Under the pieces are notes generated by a model that worked only from the letters and a program-made list of their open reading frames with translations, was not told the origin of the DNA and searched no databases. DNA of 64,000 bases, taken from NCBI GenBank assembly GCA_964541525.1, contig CAZIQF010000008.1, positions 5,443 through 69,442 on the forward strand. Direction: 5' to 3'. The position numbers were made by a program, and so were the translations under genes. Positions 8,233-15,588 of the stretch are shown piece by piece (the first letter of the stretch is position 1; each line of letters starts with the position of its first letter). Origin of the DNA: UBA1737 sp964541525 (GTDB lineage Bacteria; Bacillota_I; Bacilli_A; ML615J-28; CAG-313).

Positions 8233-8909
8233 GCGCGCAGATCGCATTGAACGTAGACTGCATGGAGTATATGCGGACGCTACCGGATAAGGCGTTTGAC
8301 CTTGCCATCGTAGACCCACCGTATTTTACCGGCCCGGAACGCAGAGGGTATTACGGCTGCAAGGTCAGCCCCATCGGCGTACACCGGGACTATCCCATAT
8401 CACCGAAGTGGGACGTGCCAGGCATCGACTACTTTTCCGAGTTGGTGCGCGTAGCGAAAAAGTATATCGTTTGGGGATGCAACTATTTTGACGTTGTTTT
8501 CCCCCCTGGGCGTATTGTCTGGGATAAATGCAACGAAAACAGTTCTTTTTCGGACTGTGAGATCGCGGCGACGAACTGTCATGACAGCGTTCGCATATTC
8601 CGCTATATGTGGAATGGGATGTTTCAAGGGAAAAGCATCACGGACGGCACAACGCAGCAGGGAAACAAGGCACTGAACGAAAAGAGGATCCATCCCACGC
8701 AAAAGCCCGTGGCATTGTACGAGTGGCTGCTGCAGAAGTACGCCAAAGAAGACTGGCGCATACTGGATACACACTTGGGCAGTGGAAGCAGCAGGATAGC
8801 GGCCTACAACCTCGGATTTGAATTTGTGGGGTGCGAGATCGAGCCGACATACTTTCAACTGCAAGAACAGCGGTTTGCGGAGCATACGGCACAGGTAAGG
8901 ATGTGGTAG
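8229..8909 (+). CDS. DNA adenine-N6 methyltransferase (DPPY)
   Basis: Contains AIVDPPYFTG (catalytic DPPY, about residues 34-38) and, near the C-terminus, ILDTHLGSGSSRIAAYNLGFEFVGCEIE, the FxGxG-like cofactor motif. DPPY before the SAM motif is the beta-class order of N4/N6 amino-methyltransferases. IHPTQKPVALYEWLL is also characteristic. The product should methylate adenine (or cytosine N4) in a defined site. No partner restriction enzyme is nearby, consistent with an anti-restriction orphan enzyme. 226 aa, TAG stop. Confidence 0.9.
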   Translation: MSAQIALNVDCMEYMRTLPDKAFDLAIVDPPYFTGPERRGYYGCKVSPIGVHRDYPISPKWDVPGIDYFSELVRVAKKYIVWGCNYFDVVFPPGRIVWDKCNENSSFSDCEIAATNCHDSVRIFRYMWNGMFQGKSITDGTTQQGNKALNEKRIHPTQKPVALYEWLLQKYAKEDWRILDTHLGSGSSRIAAYNLGFEFVGCEIEPTYFQLQEQRFAEHTAQVRMW

Positions 8910-8928
8910 AAGTGAGGGAAAATAACGC

Positions 8929-9132
8929 ATGAACCAGTACAACAGAAAACCCAGCGGGAAACTGGAGGTATGTCCCCGCTGCGGAAGAGACAGCGGGGAG
9001 CGCAAAATCGGTATTCATGTACCGGAACGGTACTATGTGCGCTGCGCGAGCTGTGGGTTCACCTTGTCTGGGTGGAGCCAGAGCGCCGCTACGGCAAGCT
9101 GGAACAGACTGAGTAAGAAGGGGAGGACATGA
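8929..9132 (+). CDS. Lar-like zinc-ribbon protein
   Basis: Sixty-seven residues with CPRCGRD, YYVRCASCGF and ATASWNRLSKK, the layout of Lar/restriction-alleviation-type zinc ribbons (CPxCG, YYVxCxxCG, AxxxWN). Such proteins are linked to modulation of type I restriction in lambdoid phages; here the role is inferred. It sits right behind an orphan methyltransferase, which fits an anti-restriction module. Confidence 0.7.
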   Translation: MNQYNRKPSGKLEVCPRCGRDSGERKIGIHVPERYYVRCASCGFTLSGWSQSAATASWNRLSKKGRT

Positions 9133-9287
9133 AAATCAAATGCTGTGTTGGCTGCAAATGGCACGAGGAATGGACTTGGGCGTGCTTCAATGAAGATAGC
9201 CCCTATTGCGCCGACTTTGTAAACTGCGGGTGTCCGCTGTATGAGGAGAAGGAAACCAATGACAAGAAGGGAACAGATAGTCTATAA
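9129..9287 (+). CDS. Small Cys/Trp-rich protein, 52 aa
   Basis: Start ATG 9129 overlaps the previous stop (ATGA). The protein has CCVGCKWHEEWTWACF and YCADFVNCGCP, seven cysteines in all, and is likely a compact zinc-binding module. It overlaps the 3D-domain gene by 29 bases. Confidence 0.55.
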   Translation: MKIKCCVGCKWHEEWTWACFNEDSPYCADFVNCGCPLYEEKETNDKKGTDSL

Positions 9288-9894
9288 AACAATGAGCGAG
9301 AACATTGCCCGTGCCGGGGAGTTCGGATTATGCCCCGGACCGTTCGTGGCTATGCGGGCAGAGTACCGACGTGTGGTGCGGCGGGAACAGACACACTTCC
9401 TGCTAGAGTTCATGCTGCTGACGCTACTGATCTTCGCGCTGATCGCCCCGTGGAGAGCCAGCGCGGACACGCCGCATACCGTCCTGCGGATGGAGTGGGG
9501 CGAAGATGTTGACAGCCATGATACAATCGTAGAAGAGGAACCCGATGAGTCGGAACGCATACTGGAAGCAGTCAAGGCAAAAAGCAACGTGCTGGAGGAC
9601 TGCATCATCACCGGCTACTGTGCAGACTGCGTTGAGAAGTACGCGCACATGAACCAGGACGAGTTTGGCCGGGTGTTGACCGCCAGCGGCCAGTGGGTAT
9701 ATCCCGGCTCCTGCGTGGCGACCGACCCGGACGTGATACCGACCGGCAGCACAGTCATCATCGGAGACAAGACATACATCGCTCTGGACGTGGGCGTAAT
9801 AGGCAAACACGTTGACATACTGATGACCCATGAGGAGGCCGCCGTGGCGGGTGTCAGAAGAGAAACGGTGTGGTGGTGTGAGGAACGTGAATAA
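9259..9894 (+). CDS. Membrane-anchored 3D-domain protein
   Basis: An N-terminal cytoplasmic segment is followed by a hydrophobic helix (LLEFMLLTLLIFALIAPW) at about residues 40-60 and an extracytoplasmic acidic linker. The C-terminal half has ATDPDVIPTGSTVII and IALDVGVIGKHVDILM, matching the 3D (three-aspartate) domain seen in lytic transglycosylase-related cell-wall proteins, though the usual DTGG-type element is reduced to DVGV. It could act on or bind peptidoglycan. Start ATG 9259 follows AGGAGAAGGAAACC. Last gene of the left operon, followed by a terminator. Confidence 0.75.
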   Translation: MTRREQIVYKTMSENIARAGEFGLCPGPFVAMRAEYRRVVRREQTHFLLEFMLLTLLIFALIAPWRASADTPHTVLRMEWGEDVDSHDTIVEEEPDESERILEAVKAKSNVLEDCIITGYCADCVEKYAHMNQDEFGRVLTASGQWVYPGSCVATDPDVIPTGSTVIIGDKTYIALDVGVIGKHVDILMTHEEAAVAGVRRETVWWCEERE

Positions 9895-9898
9895 AGAA

Positions 9899-9927
9899 AA
9901 CCAGCTCCGACAACGGGGCTGGTTTTT
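9899..9927 (+). terminator. Rho-independent terminator
   Basis: AACCAGCTCC (9899-9908) pairs with GGGGCTGGTT (9915-9924) around a 6-base loop, followed by TTT. It closes the left rightward operon just after the 3D-domain gene. Confidence 0.85.
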
Positions 9928-10182
9928 CATATCGAAATTCATATCGAAAATTGCTGATTATTTTTCAATATGAACGGTGTTTTTTTAGACAGCTTCGGCT
10001 AAAGATGGTGTTTCCAAAAAACCTGAAAACCCGTATGAATACAAGAAAAACCCGCAACCGCAAGGGTTACGGGTCTTTCGCCTTTTTGGTGGAGCTGAGG
10101 GGAGTCGAACCCCTAAAAATGGGCTTAAAACCCGCATGAATACAGGGTTTGTTTTTTGCGTATTGAAATTCATATCGAAAAT
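9926..10182. other. attP: attP-like integration region with ssrA 3' end
   Basis: On the minus strand, 10115 to 10087 reads as a T-arm (AGGGG-TTCGACT-CCCCT), CAGCTCC, A and CCA, matching the acceptor end of tmRNA (ssrA), a common phage target. The rest of ssrA is absent. An exact 18-bp repeat, GAAATTCATATCGAAAAT, lies on both sides (9934-9951 and 10165-10182), and TTCATATCGAAA occurs a third time at 9926. A second near-identical pair (AAAACCCG.ATGAATACA at 10026 and 10127) also flanks the core. Arm-type repeats on both sides resemble an unintegrated attP or a junction of two related prophages. Confidence 0.7.
10050..10080. terminator. Hairpin terminator near the att core
   Basis: ACCCGCAACC (10050-10059) pairs with GGTTACGGGT (10065-10074) with one internal mismatch; CTTTCGCCTTTTT follows on the plus strand. 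On the minus strand it lies beyond the tmRNA end and could serve as the ssrA terminator carried into the phage. Confidence 0.7.
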
Positions 10183-11330
10183 CATCTCTTTCGTTTTTGG
10201 TTTGTGCCTTGGGCGGCGGGAAGTTTTTCTGCGGTACGGTAGAACTTCGCCATCTTGTTTTCCGCCTTTAACCGGTCCCGCTGGGCGAGGTGAAGGTAAA
10301 TGTCGTGTACGGTGGAACTGTCAGACCAGCCGCCCATGCTCATGACCTCGATTTCCGAAAGGCGCAGGTGGTAGCCAAGGGATGCAAAGGAGTGGCGCAA
10401 GCAATGCTCCGTGATGCTGGGCAGTCCCGCTTTTTCTGCAATAGCGCGTATGTGCCGGTTGATGGTGCTGTTGGCTTGCGTTACGATGTAGCCGTCTTTG
10501 GACTGCGCTTCAAGCAGTTCCTTGAGCCGAGGTATCATGATCGGAACAGTGCGCGTAGACTGCCGCGTTTTATTGCGCTGCTTGAACACTTCTTTGTTGT
10601 TTTCGTCCCGAACAACTGCACCAGAGACAAAGATACTGCCGTTTTTCATGTCAAAGCTGTCCGGGAAATGTAATGCCCTGATTTCCGACATTCGCAAACT
10701 GTGCAGGCCGAGAAGCATTGCCATTTCGCAGGTGTCGCCCTTTGCGGCCTCGCAGAAAGCGATGATCTGCTGCGGATCAAGGAACTCTCGCTCATTTTTC
10801 TCCGGCACAGGAAACAGGACGCGGGGGACGGGAATCTCATTTACGCGCATGATGACAGTCATAAGACCCCATGCGTTTTTTACGGACTTGTCAGACAGAC
10901 TGAAAAGTGCGGTATTGATCTCCGCCTGCCAGTTGACGGGTACGCTCATGGGCTTCTGCATAATACCCTGAAAGCGATTTCGCTGAATGACTCGGTATCC
11001 TCGTCTAGTTTCGGGGGAAAGAGACTCGGAACGGTCAGCAATATATTGATCTATGGCCTTAGACCATGTTAAGGCAGGCAATTTCTTTTGTTTCTCTATG
11101 AATCCGGCGCGGAAAGCCATCGCCTTTGCCTCGCACAGATCCTTTGTGGCCTCTGTAATGGGCTGCTTTTCCGCAGTGAGATATATATGCCAGCTGCCGG
11201 AGGGGAGCTGCTTCGCTTTAGGTATTTTGATCGCGCCGTCTGATTTCTTTTCCTTGAGCTGCTTTTTCCCGCACCAGTTGCAGAAGATAGAATTGTCCTC
11301 GATCTCCCGCTTACAAAAACGACATTTCAC
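10182..11330 (-). CDS. int: Tyrosine integrase 1 (N-terminal zinc ribbon)
   Basis: 382-residue tyrosine recombinase. The N-terminus has a CRFCKREIEDNSIFCNWCGKK zinc ribbon, then a core-binding domain. Catalytic residues visible: Arg213 (SLRMSE), a Lys near 254, His309/Arg312 (HCLRHS), Trp335 (GGW) and Tyr345 (HDIYLHL). I chose GTG 11330, eleven bases after AAGGAGGTG; the longer frame upstream has no such site. Its stop touches the att region, the usual arrangement, so it should integrate and, with a directionality factor, excise the phage at ssrA. Confidence 0.9.
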   Translation of the reverse strand: MKCRFCKREIEDNSIFCNWCGKKQLKEKKSDGAIKIPKAKQLPSGSWHIYLTAEKQPITEATKDLCEAKAMAFRAGFIEKQKKLPALTWSKAIDQYIADRSESLSPETRRGYRVIQRNRFQGIMQKPMSVPVNWQAEINTALFSLSDKSVKNAWGLMTVIMRVNEIPVPRVLFPVPEKNEREFLDPQQIIAFCEAAKGDTCEMAMLLGLHSLRMSEIRALHFPDSFDMKNGSIFVSGAVVRDENNKEVFKQRNKTRQSTRTVPIMIPRLKELLEAQSKDGYIVTQANSTINRHIRAIAEKAGLPSITEHCLRHSFASLGYHLRLSEIEVMSMGGWSDSSTVHDIYLHLAQRDRLKAENKMAKFYRTAEKLPAAQGTNQKRKR

Positions 11331-11453
11331 AGGGTAAAGCACCTCCTTCAAGAAAAATATTTTTCCAGTTGCCCTTTTTCGTGCAACTTCGACACGCGCT
11401 TTGTGTAAGGATAGAGGCAGATACCACAAAAAATAAACAGGGAGGAACCGACC

Positions 11454-11594
11454 ATGCGCGAAAAAATCTATGCCGCCATCGACGCCATGCCGGAGGAAAA
11501 ACTCACTTCTTTGCTTGCGTGGCTTGTATCTCAACCAGCTTTGCGGCCACAAGAGGCATCGCATCGTCCGGCAGCTCGTCCAAGATCCTCTTGA
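11454..11594 (+). CDS. Possible small protein antisense to repressor 3' end
   Basis: A 46-codon frame with a very good ribosome-binding site (AGGGAGGAACCGACC before ATG). The first 27 residues (MREKIYAAIDAMPEEKLTSL...) look protein-like and resemble the helical C-terminus of CI-type proteins. The rest reads antisense to the repressor gene. Opposite orientation to both neighbours makes it doubtful; it could be a remnant of an earlier gene. Confidence 0.35.
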   Translation: MREKIYAAIDAMPEEKLTSLLAWLVSQPALRPQEASHRPAARPRSS

Positions 11595-11853
11595 TCGTAC
11601 CCCGCACCCCGCCTTCGTTTTCGGAGGCGGGGGCTTTTTCTTTGTCCTCGACCTCGCAAATCAGATAGGACGGGTCCACGTTCAGTATTTCCGCAAATTT
11701 GAGAAGTTTATCCCAGGATGGCTTGTTTGTGCCGGACTTGTAATGCGTCATGGCAGAGGGCGTAACGCCCGCTCTTTGATAGAACTCCGTTTTGGTAAGT
11801 CCCTGCGCCTTGCAAAGCTCCCAAATCTTGAAAACCAGTAATTCACCATTCAT
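11503..11853 (-). CDS. CI-like repressor (XRE family)
   Basis: 116 residues. N-terminal HTH (LTKTEFYQRAGVTPSAMTHYKSG) at about residues 18-45, followed by a short linker and an acidic, helical C-terminus. There is no peptidase-type LexA domain, so induction would not use RecA self-cleavage; antirepressor control is more likely given the downstream ant gene. Start ATG 11853 follows GGAGGTG. Divergent from cro, with repeated operators between. Confidence 0.85.
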   Translation of the reverse strand: MNGELLVFKIWELCKAQGLTKTEFYQRAGVTPSAMTHYKSGTNKPSWDKLLKFAEILNVDPSYLICEVEDKEKAPASENEGGVRGTIKRILDELPDDAMPLVAAKLVEIQATQAKK

Positions 11854-11872
11854 ACAAAATCGCACCTCCAAT

Positions 11873-11948
11873 TTTGTGCAACGTTACAAACTTTGACTTC
11901 TGATAAAAGTTATACTTGCAATAACGCCAACTTTGAGGTAGGATAAAG
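11873..11948. promoter_or_regulatory. Lysogeny operators between cI and cro
   Basis: Two direct copies of AACTTTGA..T..GATAAAG begin at 11889 and 11929, 40 bp (about four helical turns) apart. A near-palindrome, TTTGTGCAACGTTACAAA (11873-11890), overlaps the repressor's leader. These are good candidates for CI and Cro binding sites. Promoter boxes are AT-rich but not sharply defined. Confidence 0.55.
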
Positions 11949-12093
11949 ATACGCAGAAGAAATGCACGAAAAGTAAAAGTTTTGGAAAATCTTTTTACCG
12001 TAAGTTGGAATATGTTGCCTTGTTTAGCAATTATAAATATGTTGTGTGAACTTGTCAAGTATTCCTCAAGCAATTTTAATGGAGGTTGATATT

Positions 12094-12291
12094 TTGGGTT
12101 ACAGAGAGAAAAGAATTGAGGCAGGGTACACGCAGGAGGCAGTCGCTAAATTGCTTGGAATCAGCAATTCGGCGGTATGTCTGTATGAGAAAGGCCGCGC
12201 AGATCCTCCCGTTGAAACGCTGCACAAGATGGCGGTGCTGTACCGCTGCACGCTGGACGAGCTGATGAAGGGGGAGGGCAGAAAGAAATGA
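12094..12291 (+). CDS. Cro-like HTH regulator
   Basis: XRE-type HTH: EKRIEAGYTQEAVAKLLGIS, then NSAVCLYEKGRADPP and VLYRCTLDELM. I prefer TTG 12094 as start because GGAGG (12081-12085) lies eight bases before it, while the in-frame ATG at 12079 overlaps that site. About 65 aa. Divergent from the CI gene and coupled to the antirepressor gene by ATGA, so it is the first early gene. Confidence 0.8.
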   Translation: MGYREKRIEAGYTQEAVAKLLGISNSAVCLYEKGRADPPVETLHKMAVLYRCTLDELMKGEGRKK

Positions 12292-13067
12292 ACGAGATGC
12301 AGGTATTCAGCAATCCCGTCTTTGGCACGATCCGCACCACCGAAATCGAGGGCGAACCCTGGTTCGTTGGAAAGGACGTGGCGTCGGTGCTGGGCTACAC
12401 CAATCCCAGAAAAGCGCTGGCAGACCACGTTGACGCCGATGACAAGGTGGTAACGAAACGTGACACCCTTGGCGGGGCGCAGGAAATGACCGTCATCAAC
12501 GAGAGCGGCCTATACGCGCTGGTGCTGTCCAGTAAGCTGCCCGGCGCGAAGCAGTTCAAGCGCTGGGTCACGTCGGAGGTGCTGCCATCCATCCGTAAGA
12601 CCGGCAGCTATGCGCTGCCCAAGGATTACCCCGCCGCCCTCCGCGCCTTGGCGGATGCGGAAGAAGCAAAACTGCGGCTCCTTGCGGAGAACCAGCAGCA
12701 GGCACAGGTTATCGCTGACTTTGAACCCATCCGGCAGTATGTGGACACCATCTTGGAGAGTAAGGGAACAATGGCTACCTCGCAAATCGCGGCGGATTAC
12801 GGCCTGACGGCGCAGAAACTCAACAAGATACTCCACGACGGCGGTATCCAGCGGAATGTGAATGGTCAGTGGCTTTTGTACGCCAAGCACATGGGCAGGG
12901 GCTATACCAAGTCCAAGACCATCCAGATCATCCGCTCTGATGGACGACCCGACACCATTATGCAGACGCAGTGGACGCAAAAGGGGCGGCTCATGATCCA
13001 CGAAATTTTGACCGCCCGTGGCATCGAGGCGGTCATGGACAGGAGGGTGCAGGTATGCCGAGAGTGA
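12288..13067 (+). CDS. ant: Phage antirepressor (BRO-N + KilAC)
   Basis: 259 residues. The N-terminal BRO domain (EPWFVGKDVASVLGYTNPRKAL, then DHVDADDK, VINESGLYALVLSSKLPGAKQFKRW) spans about residues 1-110, a helical linker follows, and the C-terminal KilAC-type DNA-binding domain includes ATSQIAADYGLTAQKLNKIL. Such proteins bind the CI-type repressor or its operators to allow induction. Overlaps cro by four bases and the next gene by 13. Confidence 0.9.
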   Translation: MNEMQVFSNPVFGTIRTTEIEGEPWFVGKDVASVLGYTNPRKALADHVDADDKVVTKRDTLGGAQEMTVINESGLYALVLSSKLPGAKQFKRWVTSEVLPSIRKTGSYALPKDYPAALRALADAEEAKLRLLAENQQQAQVIADFEPIRQYVDTILESKGTMATSQIAADYGLTAQKLNKILHDGGIQRNVNGQWLLYAKHMGRGYTKSKTIQIIRSDGRPDTIMQTQWTQKGRLMIHEILTARGIEAVMDRRVQVCRE

Positions 13068-13300
13068 CGTATTTGGACACGAAGAACCCCACGGAGGACA
13101 AGATTGTGACGCTGCTGTACGGCGCACTGGAACGGGAGGGTGTTCAGAAGCAGGAGCTGGCCGAGGCACTGGGCATGAAGCCGCACACGCTGCTTCGCCG
13201 TAGGAAATCCCCGCTGGACTTCACGCTGGGAGAGCTGCAAAAGGCTTGCCGCAAGCTACACATCCCCATCGAAGATCTTCGCGCCGCCATAACGCTATGA
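13055..13300 (+). CDS. Small HTH-like early protein, 81 aa
   Basis: Contains GVQKQELAEALGMKPHTLLRRRK, a Cro/CI-type helix-turn-helix with a basic recognition helix, and a C-terminal LQKACRKLHIPIEDLR helix. Likely a second early-gene regulator. Its start lies within the antirepressor's last codons and its stop overlaps the next ATG. Confidence 0.7.
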   Translation: MPRVTYLDTKNPTEDKIVTLLYGALEREGVQKQELAEALGMKPHTLLRRRKSPLDFTLGELQKACRKLHIPIEDLRAAITL

Positions 13301-13467
13301 GCTGGCGGTGCAGAATATGCGGCGTTAGGTTTGACGCGCCGGTGATCCGGGAGAGGAAAGAGAACCTGGACGGGGAGAACGGCATAGAGGTACGCCGGGA
13401 TATGTATTGCCCGGTGTGCGGAGAACCGTACATAGAGGAGGACGAGGATGAGCAGTACGCGGAATGA
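13297..13467 (+). CDS. Zinc-ribbon protein, 56 aa
   Basis: CRICGVRF and CPVCGEPY provide two CxxCG knuckles about 33 residues apart, typical of rubredoxin-like zinc ribbons. The C-terminus is acidic (EEDEDEQ). Function unknown; part of the coupled early operon. Confidence 0.7.
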   Translation: MSWRCRICGVRFDAPVIRERKENLDGENGIEVRRDMYCPVCGEPYIEEDEDEQYAE

Positions 13468-13636
13468 GCGCCGGCGTGACCGGAAGTGGAAGGTACTGCT
13501 GGGCGTGAGCGTCTTTCTGGCGTGGGGCATTATCGGAGAGGTGGAGAACGGCGGCTCGCTGTGGCTGCTGCTTCTCGCGGGAGCCGCTCTGGTGGGCGCG
13601 TGGACAAGCTGTAAAGCCTTGGGGCTTTATAAATAA
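13448..13636 (+). CDS. Small membrane protein, 62 aa
   Basis: A basic N-terminus (RNERRRDRKWK) is followed by two hydrophobic segments (VLLGVSVFLAWGIIG and LWLLLLAGAALVGAW), so a hairpin in the cytoplasmic membrane is likely. Could act in superinfection exclusion; that is speculation. Overlaps the zinc-ribbon gene by 20 bases. Confidence 0.6.
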   Translation: MSSTRNERRRDRKWKVLLGVSVFLAWGIIGEVENGGSLWLLLLAGAALVGAWTSCKALGLYK

Positions 13637-13672
13637 ACAAGCAAAAATTTTAATTTGAAAGGGTGCTTCAAG

Positions 13673-14389
13673 ATGACTAAGTCGAGTGATTCGGAAATTC
13701 CGAACAGCTTGGCGGCGCTCTTTTTATTTGCAGGAAGGAAGTGGAGAAAAACGGAACGGCTGCACTTTGAGAACAGGGAGGACTGGTTGGAAGGACGTAT
13801 GCAGGGCATAGGCGCCAGTGAAGCCGCAGCGGTGGTAGGTGTTTCCCCGTGGATGACCCCGATGGAGCTGTGGCGGCTGAAGGTGGGCGCGGCACAGGCG
13901 AAGGACTTGAGCGGCAGCGCGGCGGTTAGCCGCGGCGTGCGGATGGAGCCGGTACTGCGCGACCTGTACGCCGCCATGCACCCACATTACACCGTGGACT
14001 ACCACGCCTACGACATTCTGTATCAAGAGGACAGGCCGTGGCTATTTGCCACGCTGGACGGCGAGGTGACGGACGATCAGGGGCGGCGGGGCATTTTGGA
14101 GATCAAAACCTCCACCCCCAACGGCAAACTTGGCTGGGCCAAGTGGGACAAGAGAGTGCCCGACCCATACCATTGTCAGCTCCTTCATCAAATGCTGGCC
14201 ACCGGCTGGGACTTTGTAGACTTGCTGGCCTCGCTGGAGAACATGGATGGAGACTTGAGCATACGCACCTACCGCTTTGAACGGACAGAGTTGACCGATG
14301 ACTTGGCGTGGCTTTTGGAGCGGGAGGAAGATTTTTACAAAAATCATGTGCTGACCGGCACACCGCCGGCGGCGATTTTAAGAATGTGA
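13673..14389 (+). CDS. YqaJ-like phage exonuclease
   Basis: 238 residues of the PD-(D/E)XK superfamily. Recognised blocks: GIGASEAAAVVGVSPWMTPMEL (about 46-67), GVRMEPVLRDLYAA, WLFATLDGEV and ILEIKTSTPNGKLGWAKW, supplying the Asp and ExK catalytic residues, then YHCQLLHQMLATG. It should degrade one strand from double-strand ends to make single-stranded tails for the RecT annealing protein three genes downstream. Start ATG 13673 follows GAAAGGGTG. Confidence 0.88.
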   Translation: MTKSSDSEIPNSLAALFLFAGRKWRKTERLHFENREDWLEGRMQGIGASEAAAVVGVSPWMTPMELWRLKVGAAQAKDLSGSAAVSRGVRMEPVLRDLYAAMHPHYTVDYHAYDILYQEDRPWLFATLDGEVTDDQGRRGILEIKTSTPNGKLGWAKWDKRVPDPYHCQLLHQMLATGWDFVDLLASLENMDGDLSIRTYRFERTELTDDLAWLLEREEDFYKNHVLTGTPPAAILRM

Positions 14390-14404
14390 GGAGGACAAGA
14401 CCGA

Positions 14405-14641
14405 ATGATCGTAAAGGCGATATATCACAAGCCGAAACTGAACGGCTATGGCGGACAGGCATACACCTTCCGCACGAACCTTCCCCTGCAACCCGGCGAC
14501 CGTGTGCTGGTGCCGGGCAGCGAGGCGGACGAAAAGCCCGCCATGATTACCGAGGTTGACCTGCCGGAGAGCGTTATTGACCCGTTGTGGGCTGACCGGG
14601 TGAAGTGGATCACCCAGATGGATACGGAGGTGCGGGCATGA
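14405..14641 (+). CDS. Hypothetical protein, 78 aa
   Basis: Beta-rich small protein: AYTFRTNLPLQPGDRVLVP resembles a short KOW/SH3-like barrel. Located between the exonuclease and DUF1351 genes in the recombination operon, and overlaps the next gene by four bases. Function unknown. Confidence 0.6.
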   Translation: MIVKAIYHKPKLNGYGGQAYTFRTNLPLQPGDRVLVPGSEADEKPAMITEVDLPESVIDPLWADRVKWITQMDTEVRA

Positions 14642-15573
14642 GTGGGATGGTGGAATTTCGCATCACCTCCGACTTGCAGGAGATCCGCAAGCAGGCCATT
14701 ACCACCAACTACGCCGATGTAAAGGCGTGGGTGGACGGCGTGGCGGAGCAGTACCGCAGCATTGTGGTGACGGAGGACGGCGTACAAGCCGCCAAGCAGG
14801 ACAGGGCGAACCTCCGCAAACTGCAAGCCAACATCGATCAGGTACGCAAGGAATGCCGTGCGGCGGCGCTGGCGGTATCCGCTGAAACGGAGGCCAACTG
14901 CAAGGAGCTGGTGGCGACGCTGGAAACCGCCGTGCAGAACCTCGACACACAGGCAAAGGCGTTTGAGGCGCGGCGCAAGGAGGAAAAGGCGGCAAGGCTC
15001 AAGACCTACTTCGACCGGGAAAACGAACTGCACAACACCAACACCTACCTGACATGGGAGGGCGTGCTTGACCCCAAGTGGCTCAACGCCACCGCCAGCG
15101 AGGACGCGGCAGAAAAGGCTATCGACGCCATCATCACCGACACCGTGAACGGTATCGCCGCCATTGTATCACTGCAAAGCCCCTTTGAGGTGGAGCTGCT
15201 GGACTACTACCGGGAAACCCATGATGTGACCGCCGTGCTGCAAAAGAACGCCCGCCTGCTGGAAATGAAAAAAGCGCAGGAGGAACGGGAAAATGCGGCG
15301 CGGGAGGCGGCAGAAGCCAAGCGTCTGGCAGAGCAGGCGGAACGGAACACCGTGGTGTTGGAAGAACCTGCGCCGCAGGAGGTGCCCAGCGTTGCGGATG
15401 TGCTCCGCCCCGTAGAGCGGGAGGCATTTGCATACGCGGCAGTCGAGGAAGAACCGCAGGAGCCGGAGTACAAGGTGGACTTCCGCGTATTCGGAACGGC
15501 GCGGCAGCTGGACGGGCTGAAAGCCTATATGCAGAAAAACGGCATCCGGTTTATGCCGGTGCCGCAGGAGTAA
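14638..15573 (+). CDS. DUF1351 protein
   Basis: 311 residues. Opening FRITSDLQEIRKQAITTNYADVKAW and a long charged coiled-coil (RRKEEKAARLKTYF, KKAQEERENAAREAAEAKR) match DUF1351, regularly found between YqaJ- and RecT-type genes. The C-terminal domain (VDFRVFGTARQLDGLKAYMQ) is also typical. Probably a helper of the recombination module, function unproven. Confidence 0.8.
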   Translation: MSGMVEFRITSDLQEIRKQAITTNYADVKAWVDGVAEQYRSIVVTEDGVQAAKQDRANLRKLQANIDQVRKECRAAALAVSAETEANCKELVATLETAVQNLDTQAKAFEARRKEEKAARLKTYFDRENELHNTNTYLTWEGVLDPKWLNATASEDAAEKAIDAIITDTVNGIAAIVSLQSPFEVELLDYYRETHDVTAVLQKNARLLEMKKAQEERENAAREAAEAKRLAEQAERNTVVLEEPAPQEVPSVADVLRPVEREAFAYAAVEEEPQEPEYKVDFRVFGTARQLDGLKAYMQKNGIRFMPVPQE

Positions 15574-15588
15574 GGGAGGAGAAGGAAC

